A DNA stretch of 64,000 nt, taken from Jannaschia pagri. Lineage in GTDB: Bacteria; Pseudomonadota; Alphaproteobacteria; Rhodobacterales; Rhodobacteraceae. The position numbers were made by a program, and so were the translations under genes. Numbering within the stretch: position 1 is the first letter of the stretch; each line of letters begins with the position of its first letter. The stretch lies in NCBI RefSeq assembly GCF_019655435.1, contig NZ_BPFH01000003.1:496001-560000 (forward strand). The letters are read 5' to 3'. Below the pieces are notes generated by a model. The model saw nothing but the letters and a program-made list of their open reading frames with translations, was not told where the DNA came from and searched no databases. Below are positions 56,396 to 63,985 of this stretch, piece by piece.

Positions 56396-57361
56396 ATGGA
56401 TTGGCAAAAAGTAAATAAGGTACATCGATCAAGCTCAAGCTCAAGCTTCAGCTTGGACCCATTACCCTTCTTGACCGAGACTCGCCAAATCATGGAGTCG
56501 TATCCAGGCAACTATGGCTTGTCTGGTGATTTCCTTTCAGTGGTTGAAGCACTGGACAACGCAATCTCTGAAATGGCTTCTAAACTAGGAGCGGTACCAC
56601 AGAGTTTCCCAGTCCTTTTGCCTATCTCAAGCTTGATTGAGAATGCTAGTATTCGCAACTTTCCACAGCAAGCCTTGCTGACTTCACGTATAACATCTCG
56701 CTGGCACAGCGAAATTAGTGACTGGCCTCGTTTGATTTCTGAAGAAGAGTCTATCCGTCGGCTTGACGACATGGTCGAAGCTTCAGGCGCGGCTTTGTCG
56801 CCGACAATCTGTTACCATTGCTTTGAGGCCTTGAAAAATACGGAACTTGATCACGAAAGCGCAACATTCACAGCCTTGGGAATGTGCCATCGTCACGAAA
56901 GTGACCATGGAGGCAGTCTGGACCGGCTGAACTCTTTTCGTATGCGAGAAATAGTTTTCTTCGGTGACAACGACATGGTCGAAAATTCGCGCGTCAAGGT
57001 AATTTTGGACTGCATCGAGATGTTCCGGAGGCTAGACCTCTCGTTTGAACTTAAAACCGCCGATGATCCGTTCTTCAAAGAAAAAATCGAAATTGACCCT
57101 GAAATGGCGTTCATTGACAACCTCAAACACGAACTTCGTGTGAAGCTACCTTACTTGGGACAGGATGTAGCCTGTATGTCATTCAACAATCATCAGCATA
57201 TGTTGACGAGCATTTATGCGATTAGGAGAAAATCAGGCGGAAAAGTCAGTTCGGGATGTGTTGGAATTGGCTACGAACGAACAGCTTTTGCACTATTTTC
57301 CCAGCATGGTTTGCACTTAAAAGAGTGGCCCACCAAAGTGAAAACATCTCTTAATCTGTAG
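56396..57361 (+). CDS. Amino acid:[carrier protein] ligase-like class II aaRS homologue
   Basis: A 321-residue class II synthetase-like core without a tRNA-binding domain. Motif 2 region CHRHE (164-168) plus SFRMREIVFFG (180-190), motif 3 GIGYERTAFAL (290-300). Cys139, Glu185 and Cys288 are placed like the Cys-Glu-Cys zinc site of Bradyrhizobium aa:CP ligases, which load amino acids on carrier proteins. No acyl carrier protein gene is nearby. The N terminus holds six serines from a hexanucleotide repeat. Start ATG 56396 with AAGGTG upstream. AT-rich compared with the chromosome. Confidence 0.7.
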   Translation: MDWQKVNKVHRSSSSSSFSLDPLPFLTETRQIMESYPGNYGLSGDFLSVVEALDNAISEMASKLGAVPQSFPVLLPISSLIENASIRNFPQQALLTSRITSRWHSEISDWPRLISEEESIRRLDDMVEASGAALSPTICYHCFEALKNTELDHESATFTALGMCHRHESDHGGSLDRLNSFRMREIVFFGDNDMVENSRVKVILDCIEMFRRLDLSFELKTADDPFFKEKIEIDPEMAFIDNLKHELRVKLPYLGQDVACMSFNNHQHMLTSIYAIRRKSGGKVSSGCVGIGYERTAFALFSQHGLHLKEWPTKVKTSLNL

Positions 57362-58376
57362 GGTCTTGGGCACTTAGCATCCCACGCATTCTGAGCCATT
57401 GCCTGTAGACTTCGTTAACTTCCTCGGCAACATTTACGAGCGTAGTTATGCGTCGACGTTGATCGGTAGTCAGTTCCTCTGGAACAAAGCCGTCTACAAA
57501 ATAGTTCAAGTTCACGACTGCCAAATCTCTATCACGGCATTCGCTGCGCGGTTTTAGCGGTATGGAAACCATTCCTCGAAGAGGCTCATCCCTCAATTTC
57601 TTTTCATTGTTCATTGACTGAACAAGCTCGGGCTGGCCCAGCAGAAATGATCGCGCTGCAATGCCAGGGTGACTTTCTGGATTGCTGAATCTTGGGTCGT
57701 CCAAGGCCCAATCTGTGGTTACAGCATCGTAGCTCACAAAATCCGTTGCCTCAATTAAGCAAAGCCGTCCACCGTCTTGTTCATAGATCATCACATTTGA
57801 TGTAACGCCCCTAGGAATTTCATCCGTTAACACCCCGCGAGTGAGCGTGAGGAGGTTTGTGAGTGCGCATTTAACGATTCCATCAACGAGGACCGGATCA
57901 CAGTTTTCAGCCCCTAAGTAGGCTTTCGCTTCGCTGCAATAGCCCTCCATTATTTTGGCTAATTCATCAAACGTTTTCCCGGCTCGTCCGCCACTGAGTG
58001 GTCCAGTTTCAGCAACAGATTCTTGTGCAAGTGCTCCGTCGGCAATCTCGGATTTCCCCGAAATTGCACGAGCTGTCGATTCCAGCCCACCCGGTCGAAG
58101 AAGGCCAAGAACAACTGCGAGGAGAATAAGCAGTATCGCGAGCGACAGCGAGATTACCAAAAAAGTCGGTATCGAAAAAGCATACCCTAGTAGGGTCAAA
58201 TCGGTACTAGGAGGTAGCCCCAGCCAACTTGGGACAGTCAAGCTACCGAGAACAACCAATACGCAAAGAACCGCCAAGAAGCCTAAATTGCTGATTTCAC
58301 GCATTATTACTCGATCTATCTGTATTCCTTCGAGTGACGATAGTGCGCTTTTGTTCAATTTAAAAGGCAACTGCAC
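57351..58376 (-). CDS. Membrane-anchored protein with GAF-like domain
   Basis: A 341-residue protein from a GTG with AGGA upstream. Two membrane helices at about 30-50 (LGFLAVLCVLVVLGSLTV) and 68-95 (FSIPTFLVISLSLAILLILLAVVLGLL). A cytosolic region of about 210 residues ends in a GAF-like fold (VMIYEQDGGRLCLIEATDFVSYD, SIPLKPRSE, LAVVNLNYFVDGFVPEE). It may be a ligand sensor. Convergent with the aa:CP-ligase-like gene, overlapping it by 11 bases. Role unknown. Confidence 0.6.
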   Translation of the reverse strand: MQLPFKLNKSALSSLEGIQIDRVIMREISNLGFLAVLCVLVVLGSLTVPSWLGLPPSTDLTLLGYAFSIPTFLVISLSLAILLILLAVVLGLLRPGGLESTARAISGKSEIADGALAQESVAETGPLSGGRAGKTFDELAKIMEGYCSEAKAYLGAENCDPVLVDGIVKCALTNLLTLTRGVLTDEIPRGVTSNVMIYEQDGGRLCLIEATDFVSYDAVTTDWALDDPRFSNPESHPGIAARSFLLGQPELVQSMNNEKKLRDEPLRGMVSIPLKPRSECRDRDLAVVNLNYFVDGFVPEELTTDQRRRITTLVNVAEEVNEVYRQWLRMRGMLSAQDPTD

Positions 58377-58482
58377 GTATAATCCTGCGGGAATGCCCGC
58401 GTCAGAAAAATTTAATCAGGATTTGGTAGTTACAAGACAGCCAAAGCGGGGCAGGCAGCGAGACCAACTATCGCCTTGCGCC

Positions 58483-60036
58483 TCAATGCCTCAACCCTCT
58501 TTCCGCATGGGCCTCCTGGCTGTCTAGCTGTCCCTCAATCTCTCGGCGGCGGCTTTCGCTAAGGCCAAGCTCTGCTGCAAGCTCTCGTTCAGCGTCTTGT
58601 AGCTCGCCTCGTCGTTCAGCAATCCGCTCAAGGCCTGCATGGATGCGGCCTGTGAACGAATGAGCAAGGTCACGCAGTCTTTCAAGCCAGCCAGTTCCTT
58701 CTCGATCCTGCCGGTCGAGCGTGTCTCCAAGGCGGTCAAATCTCTCGCGGAGGCCTCTGAGGCCGTCACCAACCGCTCGACGCAGGCGAGCAAGTCGCGT
58801 TCCAAGGCTGTCAGCTGGGTCATCTAGTCCTCCTCGATCCGAATACAGGTGACGTGTCTCTCGCCCATCGTGCAGGCCCTGAGCCGCGTCTTCGACGGGT
58901 CCAGGATCAGCCATGTTCCCTCGGGCCGCTCGATCCTTGTCAGGCCCATCTCCGTCAGTTCCGAGCGCGTCAGATGGACCGTCCAGAAGAAGCTCGCTGC
59001 CAGCATCGAGGCGATCCCCGTCAACACCATCCCCGCGATCAGCCAAGGTGAGATCGTCAGCCAGCGGCGGATCGATCTCAGCCGCGTCTCGAACATACTC
59101 GCCGTCTCGGTCTGAAACCGGCGCGTATCGCTCGCGATGGTATGCTGCGCGGCGCCCACCATGTTCTTCAAATCGATCCTGAAGCTCTTGAGCTGGGATG
59201 AGATCGAGGCGACGTGTTCCGCGCGCATCGTGTCGAGCTCCGCGTTCAGCTTCTCGCTCAACCGGGTCGGCTTGCCAGTCTTCATGGAAAATCTCTCCTT
59301 TCAGCCGCCAGCGTTCGCCGGTCTCGGGGTCGCGTGCGGTGATGTAGGCCTTGCCGGTGCGCGGCAGGTCGAAGCCTTCGTTGGTGAGGGCCTCGACCAT
59401 GCTCACACGGTCTGTGATCAGGCCCATGTCGATCTGGTCCTGTATCCAGGCGTGCAGCTCGTCCCTGCCTTGGGCACGGGTTGGGGTCTCGACGGTGTCG
59501 CGGACCTCTTGCGCGCGGTCGACGTCCATCGGATCAGCCCAGCCGTGGCGCTGGTTCATCACGTCGCGCAGGCTGTCGTAGGCGTCTTGGTAGCCAGGCG
59601 GCGCAATGTTCAGGCTCTTGCCCGTGGTCAGCTCCAGGCGCGGGGTGCAGAAGTGCAGCTCGACCCGGCCTTCGTGGCGATGGCGGACCCAGAGCACCTC
59701 ATATTGCTCGGGGTCCAGCCCCGCGAAGGCCAGCCGCTCGAACTCGTCCATGACCTCCGCCTGCTGATCTTCGGTCGGGTCGTCGCTGTCGGCAAAGCTG
59801 ATGACGCCTGCACGGTAGGTCCATTGGTGGCGGCTGGCGTCGATCAGAGCTTCGGTGCGCTGAGGGTTGCCACGCAGGACCTCGGGCAGTGGGTCGCGGG
59901 TGACGGTTACGGACTGGCTGTCGGCATCGTGGATCAGGTCGCGGTTGCCGTCGTACGCCAGCACGCGCTCTGCCAAGAGGTACCCGACCGGTCCTGCGCC
60001 CGCGCCGTTGCCATTGGGGAAGAACTTGATCAGCAC
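58483..60036 (-). CDS. mobA: Relaxase/mobilization nuclease (MobA/MbeA-like)
   Basis: A 517-residue relaxase. N-terminal catalytic domain about residues 1-200: KFFPNGNGAGAGPVGYLL, the metal-binding histidine motif VRHRHEGRVELHFCTPRLEL, and DSLRDVMNQRHGW. The C-terminal half is charged and helical. It would nick oriT and pilot the element's DNA. The 3' half contains two nested genes in another frame (58824-59285 and 58524-58823). Overlaps MobC by 7 bases. High GC, unlike the cargo. Confidence 0.85.
   Translation of the reverse strand: MLIKFFPNGNGAGAGPVGYLLAERVLAYDGNRDLIHDADSQSVTVTRDPLPEVLRGNPQRTEALIDASRHQWTYRAGVISFADSDDPTEDQQAEVMDEFERLAFAGLDPEQYEVLWVRHRHEGRVELHFCTPRLELTTGKSLNIAPPGYQDAYDSLRDVMNQRHGWADPMDVDRAQEVRDTVETPTRAQGRDELHAWIQDQIDMGLITDRVSMVEALTNEGFDLPRTGKAYITARDPETGERWRLKGEIFHEDWQADPVEREAERGARHDARGTRRLDLIPAQELQDRFEEHGGRRAAYHRERYAPVSDRDGEYVRDAAEIDPPLADDLTLADRGDGVDGDRLDAGSELLLDGPSDALGTDGDGPDKDRAARGNMADPGPVEDAAQGLHDGRETRHLYSDRGGLDDPADSLGTRLARLRRAVGDGLRGLRERFDRLGDTLDRQDREGTGWLERLRDLAHSFTGRIHAGLERIAERRGELQDAERELAAELGLSESRRREIEGQLDSQEAHAERGLRH
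58524..58823 (-). CDS. MobD/MbeD-like mobilization protein nested in mobA
   Basis: A 99-residue helical protein (LLACVERLVTASEASARDLTAL; LQQSLALAKAAAERLRD) that starts directly after the stop of the preceding nested gene (TAGATG), with GGAGGAC just upstream. ColE1 mbeD occupies the same nested place in mbeA, and its product is also a small coiled-coil protein. Sequence similarity to MbeD is weak; the argument rests on position and ribosome-binding site. Confidence 0.6.
   Translation of the reverse strand: MTQLTALERDLLACVERLVTASEASARDLTALETRSTGRIEKELAGLKDCVTLLIRSQAASMQALSGLLNDEASYKTLNESLQQSLALAKAAAERLRDS
58824..59285 (-). CDS. MobB/MbeB-like mobilization protein nested in mobA
   Basis: A 153-residue protein with a coiled-coil N-terminal region (SEKLNAELDTMRAEHVASISSQLKS), one membrane helix about residues 94-118 (WLTISPWLIAGMVLTGIASMLAASFFW) and a small C-terminal domain. 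AAAGGAGAG lies seven bases before ATG 59285, a strong ribosome-binding site inside mobA, which supports real expression. MbeB/MobB proteins link the relaxosome to the coupling protein at the membrane. Confidence 0.7.
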   Translation of the reverse strand: MKTGKPTRLSEKLNAELDTMRAEHVASISSQLKSFRIDLKNMVGAAQHTIASDTRRFQTETASMFETRLRSIRRWLTISPWLIAGMVLTGIASMLAASFFWTVHLTRSELTEMGLTRIERPEGTWLILDPSKTRLRACTMGERHVTCIRIEED

Positions 60037-60503
60037 TGCCGCGCCTCATCGAGGAGCGCGGCGAGCTGGCGTTCAATCACCACGAGGCGGCGCGCGACGG
60101 TCAGCGTGTCGAGGTCAGTGCGGCCCGCCTTTTTAGTGTGGTTCAGCCAGCGGGCAATCTGGTTGAGGTTGCCGCCGATACGCCCGACCGCAAGAACCAG
60201 TGCCGGATCGGCGCGCGGCACGGGCTTGCGGCGGCGCGCCTCGGTCAGACCAAGTGCCTCACGCAAGAGCGTCGAGGCAGGCAGGCCAGCCGCCCCAGCC
60301 TTGGCGCGCAGCTGGGCCTTTTCGGACGCTGTGCAGCGGAAGACAAAGGTCTCGGTCAGCGGCTCTTTGGCGGGGGCTATGCTCGCGGCGGTGGGGTTCG
60401 AAGGGGAGGCGTGCCGCCCCTCGCAAGGTCCCGTGTCATCGGCGCAGCCGTATGACATGGGTCGCCTTGCTGTTTGCGCTTCGGTGGGATCGGTGGTGCT
60501 CAT
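60030..60503 (-). CDS. mobC: MobC/MbeC-like relaxosome accessory protein
   Basis: A 157-residue protein: a disordered N terminus, then a ribbon-helix-helix-type segment FVFRCTASEKAQLRAKAGAAGLPASTLLREALGL and the MobC signature VGRIGGNLNQIARWLNH. It binds oriT and helps relaxase nick. ATG 60503 overlaps the upstream gene's stop by 4 bases; a longer upstream frame lies over that gene. Confidence 0.82.
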   Translation of the reverse strand: MSTTDPTEAQTARRPMSYGCADDTGPCEGRHASPSNPTAASIAPAKEPLTETFVFRCTASEKAQLRAKAGAAGLPASTLLREALGLTEARRRKPVPRADPALVLAVGRIGGNLNQIARWLNHTKKAGRTDLDTLTVARRLVVIERQLAALLDEARQC

Positions 60504-61354
60504 GATCCGAGGCCTGCCGCCTGAATTTGCGCCTGCGTCACCAGCTCGGAGGCCAAGAGCGCATCGATCTGGCCGGGCGTGATGTGGCGGCAAAGCGGAT
60601 GTCGATCCGTGACCCAATTCGCCAAGCCTGCCAGCATCTCGGCTTCCTTGGCCTTCGTCTCTTCTCGGCCCTTAGCGATGCCCTCGACGTAGGCGCGCCA
60701 TCTCCCAGACTTGAACCAGTTGTCGGAGAAACAGACTTTCGACCGGGTGAACCCCGCGCTCTCGGTTGCGTAGGCCTTCACGGCCTGCACCAGGTCCTCG
60801 ACCTCTGTCCCGGCATCTAAGATGTCCCTGATCTGACCGAGACACTCAGCCTTCCCGCGCAACCGGTCGGGCGGATAAGCGGCCAATAACTTCTTAGCTT
60901 CTTCATCCTCCACCGCCTCGCGCTCGCGCGTAGGAGGTTTATGGGTGGTTTTAGGATGGTTTGGGGGCCGTGGTGGCCCCGGTACCCCGGCCACTGTGGC
61001 CCCCGTTCCGGGTCCAGTCTGGAGGGGGTCCACTGTGGCCCCCGTCTCAATGTCGGGTTCAGCGGTCAGTTCCAGCGCCTCGATCCGGGCCAGGTCGATC
61101 CGGTAAACAACCGTGAACCCGTTCTTGCAGCCCCGCGCGCCGGTCTCGACCAGAATGCCTTCCTTCAGGAAGTGCCGGATCGTCCGCTTGACCGTCGTCT
61201 CCCCCAGCTCAGTGTGCCGCTGGATTGTCCCCTTCGAACACCAGATGCCCGACCCATCATCAGAGGCCTTGTCCGCCAGAAACATGATGATCTGCTTGCG
61301 CGTCGCACTCCCGAACTTCCGCTCCGCGCAAGCATTCGCCAGCCGCCAACTCAT
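60500..61354 (-). CDS. Helix-turn-helix replication-type protein of the mobilizable element
   Basis: A 284-residue protein with a winged helix at residues about 10-75 (ATRKQIIMFLADKASDDGSGIWCSKGTIQRHTELGETTVKRTIRHFLKEGILV), a proline-rich linker and a helical C terminus (PPDRLRGKAECLGQIRDIL). Similar HTH proteins in mobilizable elements act as replication initiators or regulators. First gene of the rep-mobC-mobA set. ATG 61354 (MSWRLAN); upstream open frame lies in the non-coding 61355-61509. Confidence 0.7.
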   Translation of the reverse strand: MSWRLANACAERKFGSATRKQIIMFLADKASDDGSGIWCSKGTIQRHTELGETTVKRTIRHFLKEGILVETGARGCKNGFTVVYRIDLARIEALELTAEPDIETGATVDPLQTGPGTGATVAGVPGPPRPPNHPKTTHKPPTREREAVEDEEAKKLLAAYPPDRLRGKAECLGQIRDILDAGTEVEDLVQAVKAYATESAGFTRSKVCFSDNWFKSGRWRAYVEGIAKGREETKAKEAEMLAGLANWVTDRHPLCRHITPGQIDALLASELVTQAQIQAAGLGS

Positions 61355-61380
61355 GAGAACGCCCCGTAAGCCGCACAGAC

Positions 61381-61408
61381 GTACGAATTTTGTACAGGTT
61401 TTGTACGA
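61381..61408. promoter_or_regulatory. TTTGTAC repeat cluster, right end (candidate integrase arm sites)
   Basis: GTACGAA (61381), TTTTGTACAG (61388-61397) and TTTTGTACGA (61399-61408), all direct. The pair of 9-mers TTTGTACAG, TTTGTACGA matches the left-end cluster at 50229 and 50255 in order and orientation. The surrounding 61355-61509 has no gene and could also hold oriT. Confidence 0.5.
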
Positions 61409-61509
61409 GATTTCGGTCGTTTTTGGAGATATCGGCGGAAAACGAAACGGGCGTTTCTGCACGCTTCTACAGAACCCCTTGCAAATAAGCCATATTTTTC
61501 AGGTAGTTT

Positions 61510-61586
61510 TGGCGACCCCGGCAGGATTCGAACCTGCAACCTGCCCCTTAGGAGGGGGCTGCTCTATCCAGTTGAGCCACGGGGCC
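61510..61586 (-). tRNA. tRNA-Arg (anticodon CCT)
   Basis: Cloverleaf from 61586 to 61510 with encoded CCA. Acceptor GGCCCCG/CGGGGTC with one G-T pair, D arm CTCAACTGGATAGAG, anticodon stem GCCCC/GGGGC around the loop CTCCTAA giving anticodon CCT, T arm GCAGG TTCGAAT CCTGC. Its 3' half (61510-61556) is the integration site of the element and is supplied by the element itself. Confidence 0.95.
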
Positions 61587-61641
61587 GTCAAGGACGTGAG
61601 TATCTTCGGGCGAGGGGGCTGTCCATTGTGTCGGCGGCGCG

Positions 61642-62541
61642 TCAGGTGAACTTTCGGAACAGTTTCGTTTCGTCGAACATCGTCTCTAAGCGCTCCATTC
61701 GGGCGCGGGTGTCGTCCCAGTCGACGTTTTGCACGGCGGCGATCACCGTCTCAATCAGCAGCATCGTCGTCGCCACCGAGTCCCAAGCCGATGGTACCAC
61801 GATCCGGGCCGAAAAGCTGATGTCCGCCAGGCGATGCACCGGGGAGCGCCATTGGTCCGTGAATAGGATCAGTTTGGCGCCGCGCGCATGGGCCATCTCG
61901 GCCAGGCGCAGGATGTTGTTCTCATAGCGGCGGACGTCGAACAGGACGACGACATCGCCGGTCTGCGCATCCAGCAGATCGTGGGGCCAGGTGCTGGATG
62001 TCGATTGGATGTGGATGACGTCGCTGCGAATGACCTGCATGTGCAGAAACAGGTATTCGGCCAGCGTATGGGTGATCCGACCGCCAACCACATAGACCTT
62101 ACGGGAACGATCCGCCATCAGCGCACAGGCCGCATCGAAGGTTTCCGGTTCGATCTGGCCCAGGGTGTGGCGGATATTGTCGATCACGGCTTCGGTGAAG
62201 CGGTTCAGAATATGGCCTGAGGGCGCGCCATCGGCCCAGGTGTCATGTTTGGCGATGGGGTTCTTGGCCTTGGCGCGGAGCTCTTCTCGTAGGTCGGCCT
62301 GGAACTCCGGATAGCCTTTGAAGCCCAGCTTTTGGACCATGCGCGCCACGGTCGGCACGGAGACGCCCGCATCCTTCGCCAGCGCTGTGAGGGGACCCAG
62401 CCCAGACGCGGGGTAGTTCTCAAGAATCGAGTCGGCCAATTGCCGTTCGGCGCGGGTCAGAGCGTCGAGCTTGGCCTGGATACGGTCCGAGATGGTCAGG
62501 TCTTGGGGCAGGGTCGCCTCCGCTTTGATCGAAAATTTCAC
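61642..62541 (-). CDS. MurR/RpiR family transcriptional regulator
   Basis: A 299-residue regulator: N-terminal HTH_6 domain (residues about 15-90, LTRAERQLADSILENYPASGLGPLTALAKDAGVSVPTVARMVQKLGFKGYPEFQ) and a SIS sugar-isomerase-like domain (about 125-265, KVYVVGGRITHTLAEYLF; GDVVVLFDVRRYENNIL). Divergent from an N-formylglutamate amidohydrolase-like gene and TRAP genes, which it probably controls through the dyad at 62556. Confidence 0.88.
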   Translation of the reverse strand: MKFSIKAEATLPQDLTISDRIQAKLDALTRAERQLADSILENYPASGLGPLTALAKDAGVSVPTVARMVQKLGFKGYPEFQADLREELRAKAKNPIAKHDTWADGAPSGHILNRFTEAVIDNIRHTLGQIEPETFDAACALMADRSRKVYVVGGRITHTLAEYLFLHMQVIRSDVIHIQSTSSTWPHDLLDAQTGDVVVLFDVRRYENNILRLAEMAHARGAKLILFTDQWRSPVHRLADISFSARIVVPSAWDSVATTMLLIETVIAAVQNVDWDDTRARMERLETMFDETKLFRKFT

Positions 62542-62555
62542 ATCACTATGGGTCG

Positions 62556-62571
62556 TGAGACGAATTTCTCA
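62556..62571. promoter_or_regulatory. Candidate RpiR operator
   Basis: TGAGA-CGAATT-TCTCA, a 16-base dyad with exact 5-base arms, 15 bases upstream of the RpiR start and 60 bases before the divergent hydrolase start. Near it lies TTGACA (62580-62585), possibly a -35 element for the rightward operon, although no clear -10 follows. Confidence 0.4.
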
Positions 62572-62630
62572 TAATTCTGTTGACACAACGTCAGCTTGGC
62601 AAGCAGCTTGTGGCAAAGGCCGGGGGAAGA

Positions 62631-63407
62631 ATGGCTGATTTCGCTGAACAGACCAAGCGCGCCGTTGAGGTGCTGAACCCCGGGGGGCGGTCTTCGGTGG
62701 TGCTTGTATGTGAGCATGCCTCGGCGGATATTCCGGCGTCCTACGGCGGCCTCGGGCTCTCTGCGGCCGCCCGTCAGAGCCATGTTGCGTGGGACCCCGG
62801 GGCTCTTGGCGTGGCGCGGGCGATGTCGCGGGCGTTGGGCGCGGTCTTGGTCGCCGGGCGCGTGTCACGGCTGGTGTATGATTGCAACCGCCCACCAGAG
62901 GCCCCCGACGCCATGCCCGCGCGCAGCGAGATCCATGATATTCCGGGCAATCAAACTCTGACAGAGGCAGATCGCCAGGCCCGCGTTGCCCAGGTCTATC
63001 GCCCGTTCAGGGATGCCCTGGCCCAGACCATGGCCAGCCTATCGCAGCCGGTGCTGGTCACCATTCATAGCTTTACGCCCGTCTACCACGGTGTCGCCCG
63101 GGCGGTGCAGATTGGAGTTCTGCATGACACCGACCGCCGCCTGGCCGATGCCTTGCTAGACCGCGCGGCGGACCACACCGCTTGGATGGTGGAGCGGAAT
63201 GCTCCCTATGGTCCGAGCGACGGCGTGACCCACACGTTGCGGGAACATGGGCTGCCCAATGGGCACCTGAATGTCATGCTGGAAATCCGCAACGATCTGA
63301 TCGTGACCGATGCCGCCCAAGCGGAGGTCGGGCGCACCATCGCCCGGTGGTTGGCCGCCGCAATGGCCGCAATGGGCCGACAGGGAGATGTGCGATGCTC
63401 GGCCTGA
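62631..63407 (+). CDS. N-formylglutamate amidohydrolase family protein
   Basis: A 258-residue zinc-dependent hydrolase: VLVCEHASADIP near residue 25 provides metal ligands, RVSRLVYDCNRPP and EIHDIPGNQTL are family segments, and TIHSFTPVYHG follows. Family members release formate from N-formylglutamate in histidine breakdown, but no hut gene is near and the context of RpiR plus TRAP suggests another N-acyl or formyl substrate. ATG 62631 follows GGGGGAAGA; it overlaps the TRAP gene by 13 bases. Confidence 0.85.
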   Translation: MADFAEQTKRAVEVLNPGGRSSVVLVCEHASADIPASYGGLGLSAAARQSHVAWDPGALGVARAMSRALGAVLVAGRVSRLVYDCNRPPEAPDAMPARSEIHDIPGNQTLTEADRQARVAQVYRPFRDALAQTMASLSQPVLVTIHSFTPVYHGVARAVQIGVLHDTDRRLADALLDRAADHTAWMVERNAPYGPSDGVTHTLREHGLPNGHLNVMLEIRNDLIVTDAAQAEVGRTIARWLAAAMAAMGRQGDVRCSA

Positions 63408-63985
63408 TGCGCGGCTACATCCGAGCCGTGGACGCTGTGAACCACCGGGTTGGGCGCATGGCGATGTATCTGCTGTTCGTGCTGATGGGGATCCTGCTGT
63501 GGTCTTCGATCAGCAAGACGTTCTTCCTGCCCTCGCTCTGGACGCTGGAAATGGCCCAGTTCGTGATGGTCGGGTATTACATCCTGGGCGGGCCCTATGC
63601 GGTTCAGATGGGGTCCCACGTCCGGATGGACCTGCTCTATGGCGGCTGGTCGCTCAGGCGAAAGGCTTGGTTCGACCTCTTCACGGTCTGCATCCTGATC
63701 GTCTACCTTCTGGTGCTGCTCTATGGGGCCATCGTCTCCACGGCCTATTCGCTGGGCTACTGGAAGGACGCGCCGATCTCCTACCTGTTTGGCGTTCTCG
63801 TCGGGGCGGAAGAGGTGGGGCGCCTCGAACGCTCCTCCTCGGCGTGGCGGCCCTATATGTGGCCGATCAAGGCAGTGATGATCCTGGGCTTCGTCCTGAT
63901 GCTGCTCCAATGCCTGTCGGAGTTCTGCAAGGACGTGCTGCGCCTGCACGGCGAGGATATGGGAGCGCCCGCCGATGCCCTATGA
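63395..63985 (+). CDS. TRAP transporter small permease, DctQ family
   Basis: A 196-residue membrane protein with four helices (about 20-42, 50-72, 88-112, 150-172), including TLEMAQFVMVGYYILGGPYAVQMGSHVRMDLLYGGWS, typical of DctQ subunits with a longer loop before the last helix. Start ATG 63395 lies in the end of the hydrolase gene. Overlaps the following large permease gene by 12 bases. Confidence 0.88.
   Translation: MLGLMRGYIRAVDAVNHRVGRMAMYLLFVLMGILLWSSISKTFFLPSLWTLEMAQFVMVGYYILGGPYAVQMGSHVRMDLLYGGWSLRRKAWFDLFTVCILIVYLLVLLYGAIVSTAYSLGYWKDAPISYLFGVLVGAEEVGRLERSSSAWRPYMWPIKAVMILGFVLMLLQCLSEFCKDVLRLHGEDMGAPADAL

Larger units (their letters stand above)
50137..61556. mobile_element. Integrative mobilizable element in tRNA-Arg(CCT)
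   Basis: Bounded by a 47-bp exact direct repeat (50137-50183 and 61510-61556) that is the 3' half of tRNA-Arg. It contains integrase, excisionase, regulator, relaxase with accessory mob genes and a replication/HTH gene, but no conjugative pore genes, so it would need a helper to transfer. Cargo genes 52086-58376 are AT-richer than both the element backbone and the chromosome, implying a mosaic origin. Confidence 0.9.

Noticed and set aside
59137-60582. 481-codon plus-strand open frame opposite the mob genes
   Set aside because: Antisense shadow of relaxase and MobC.
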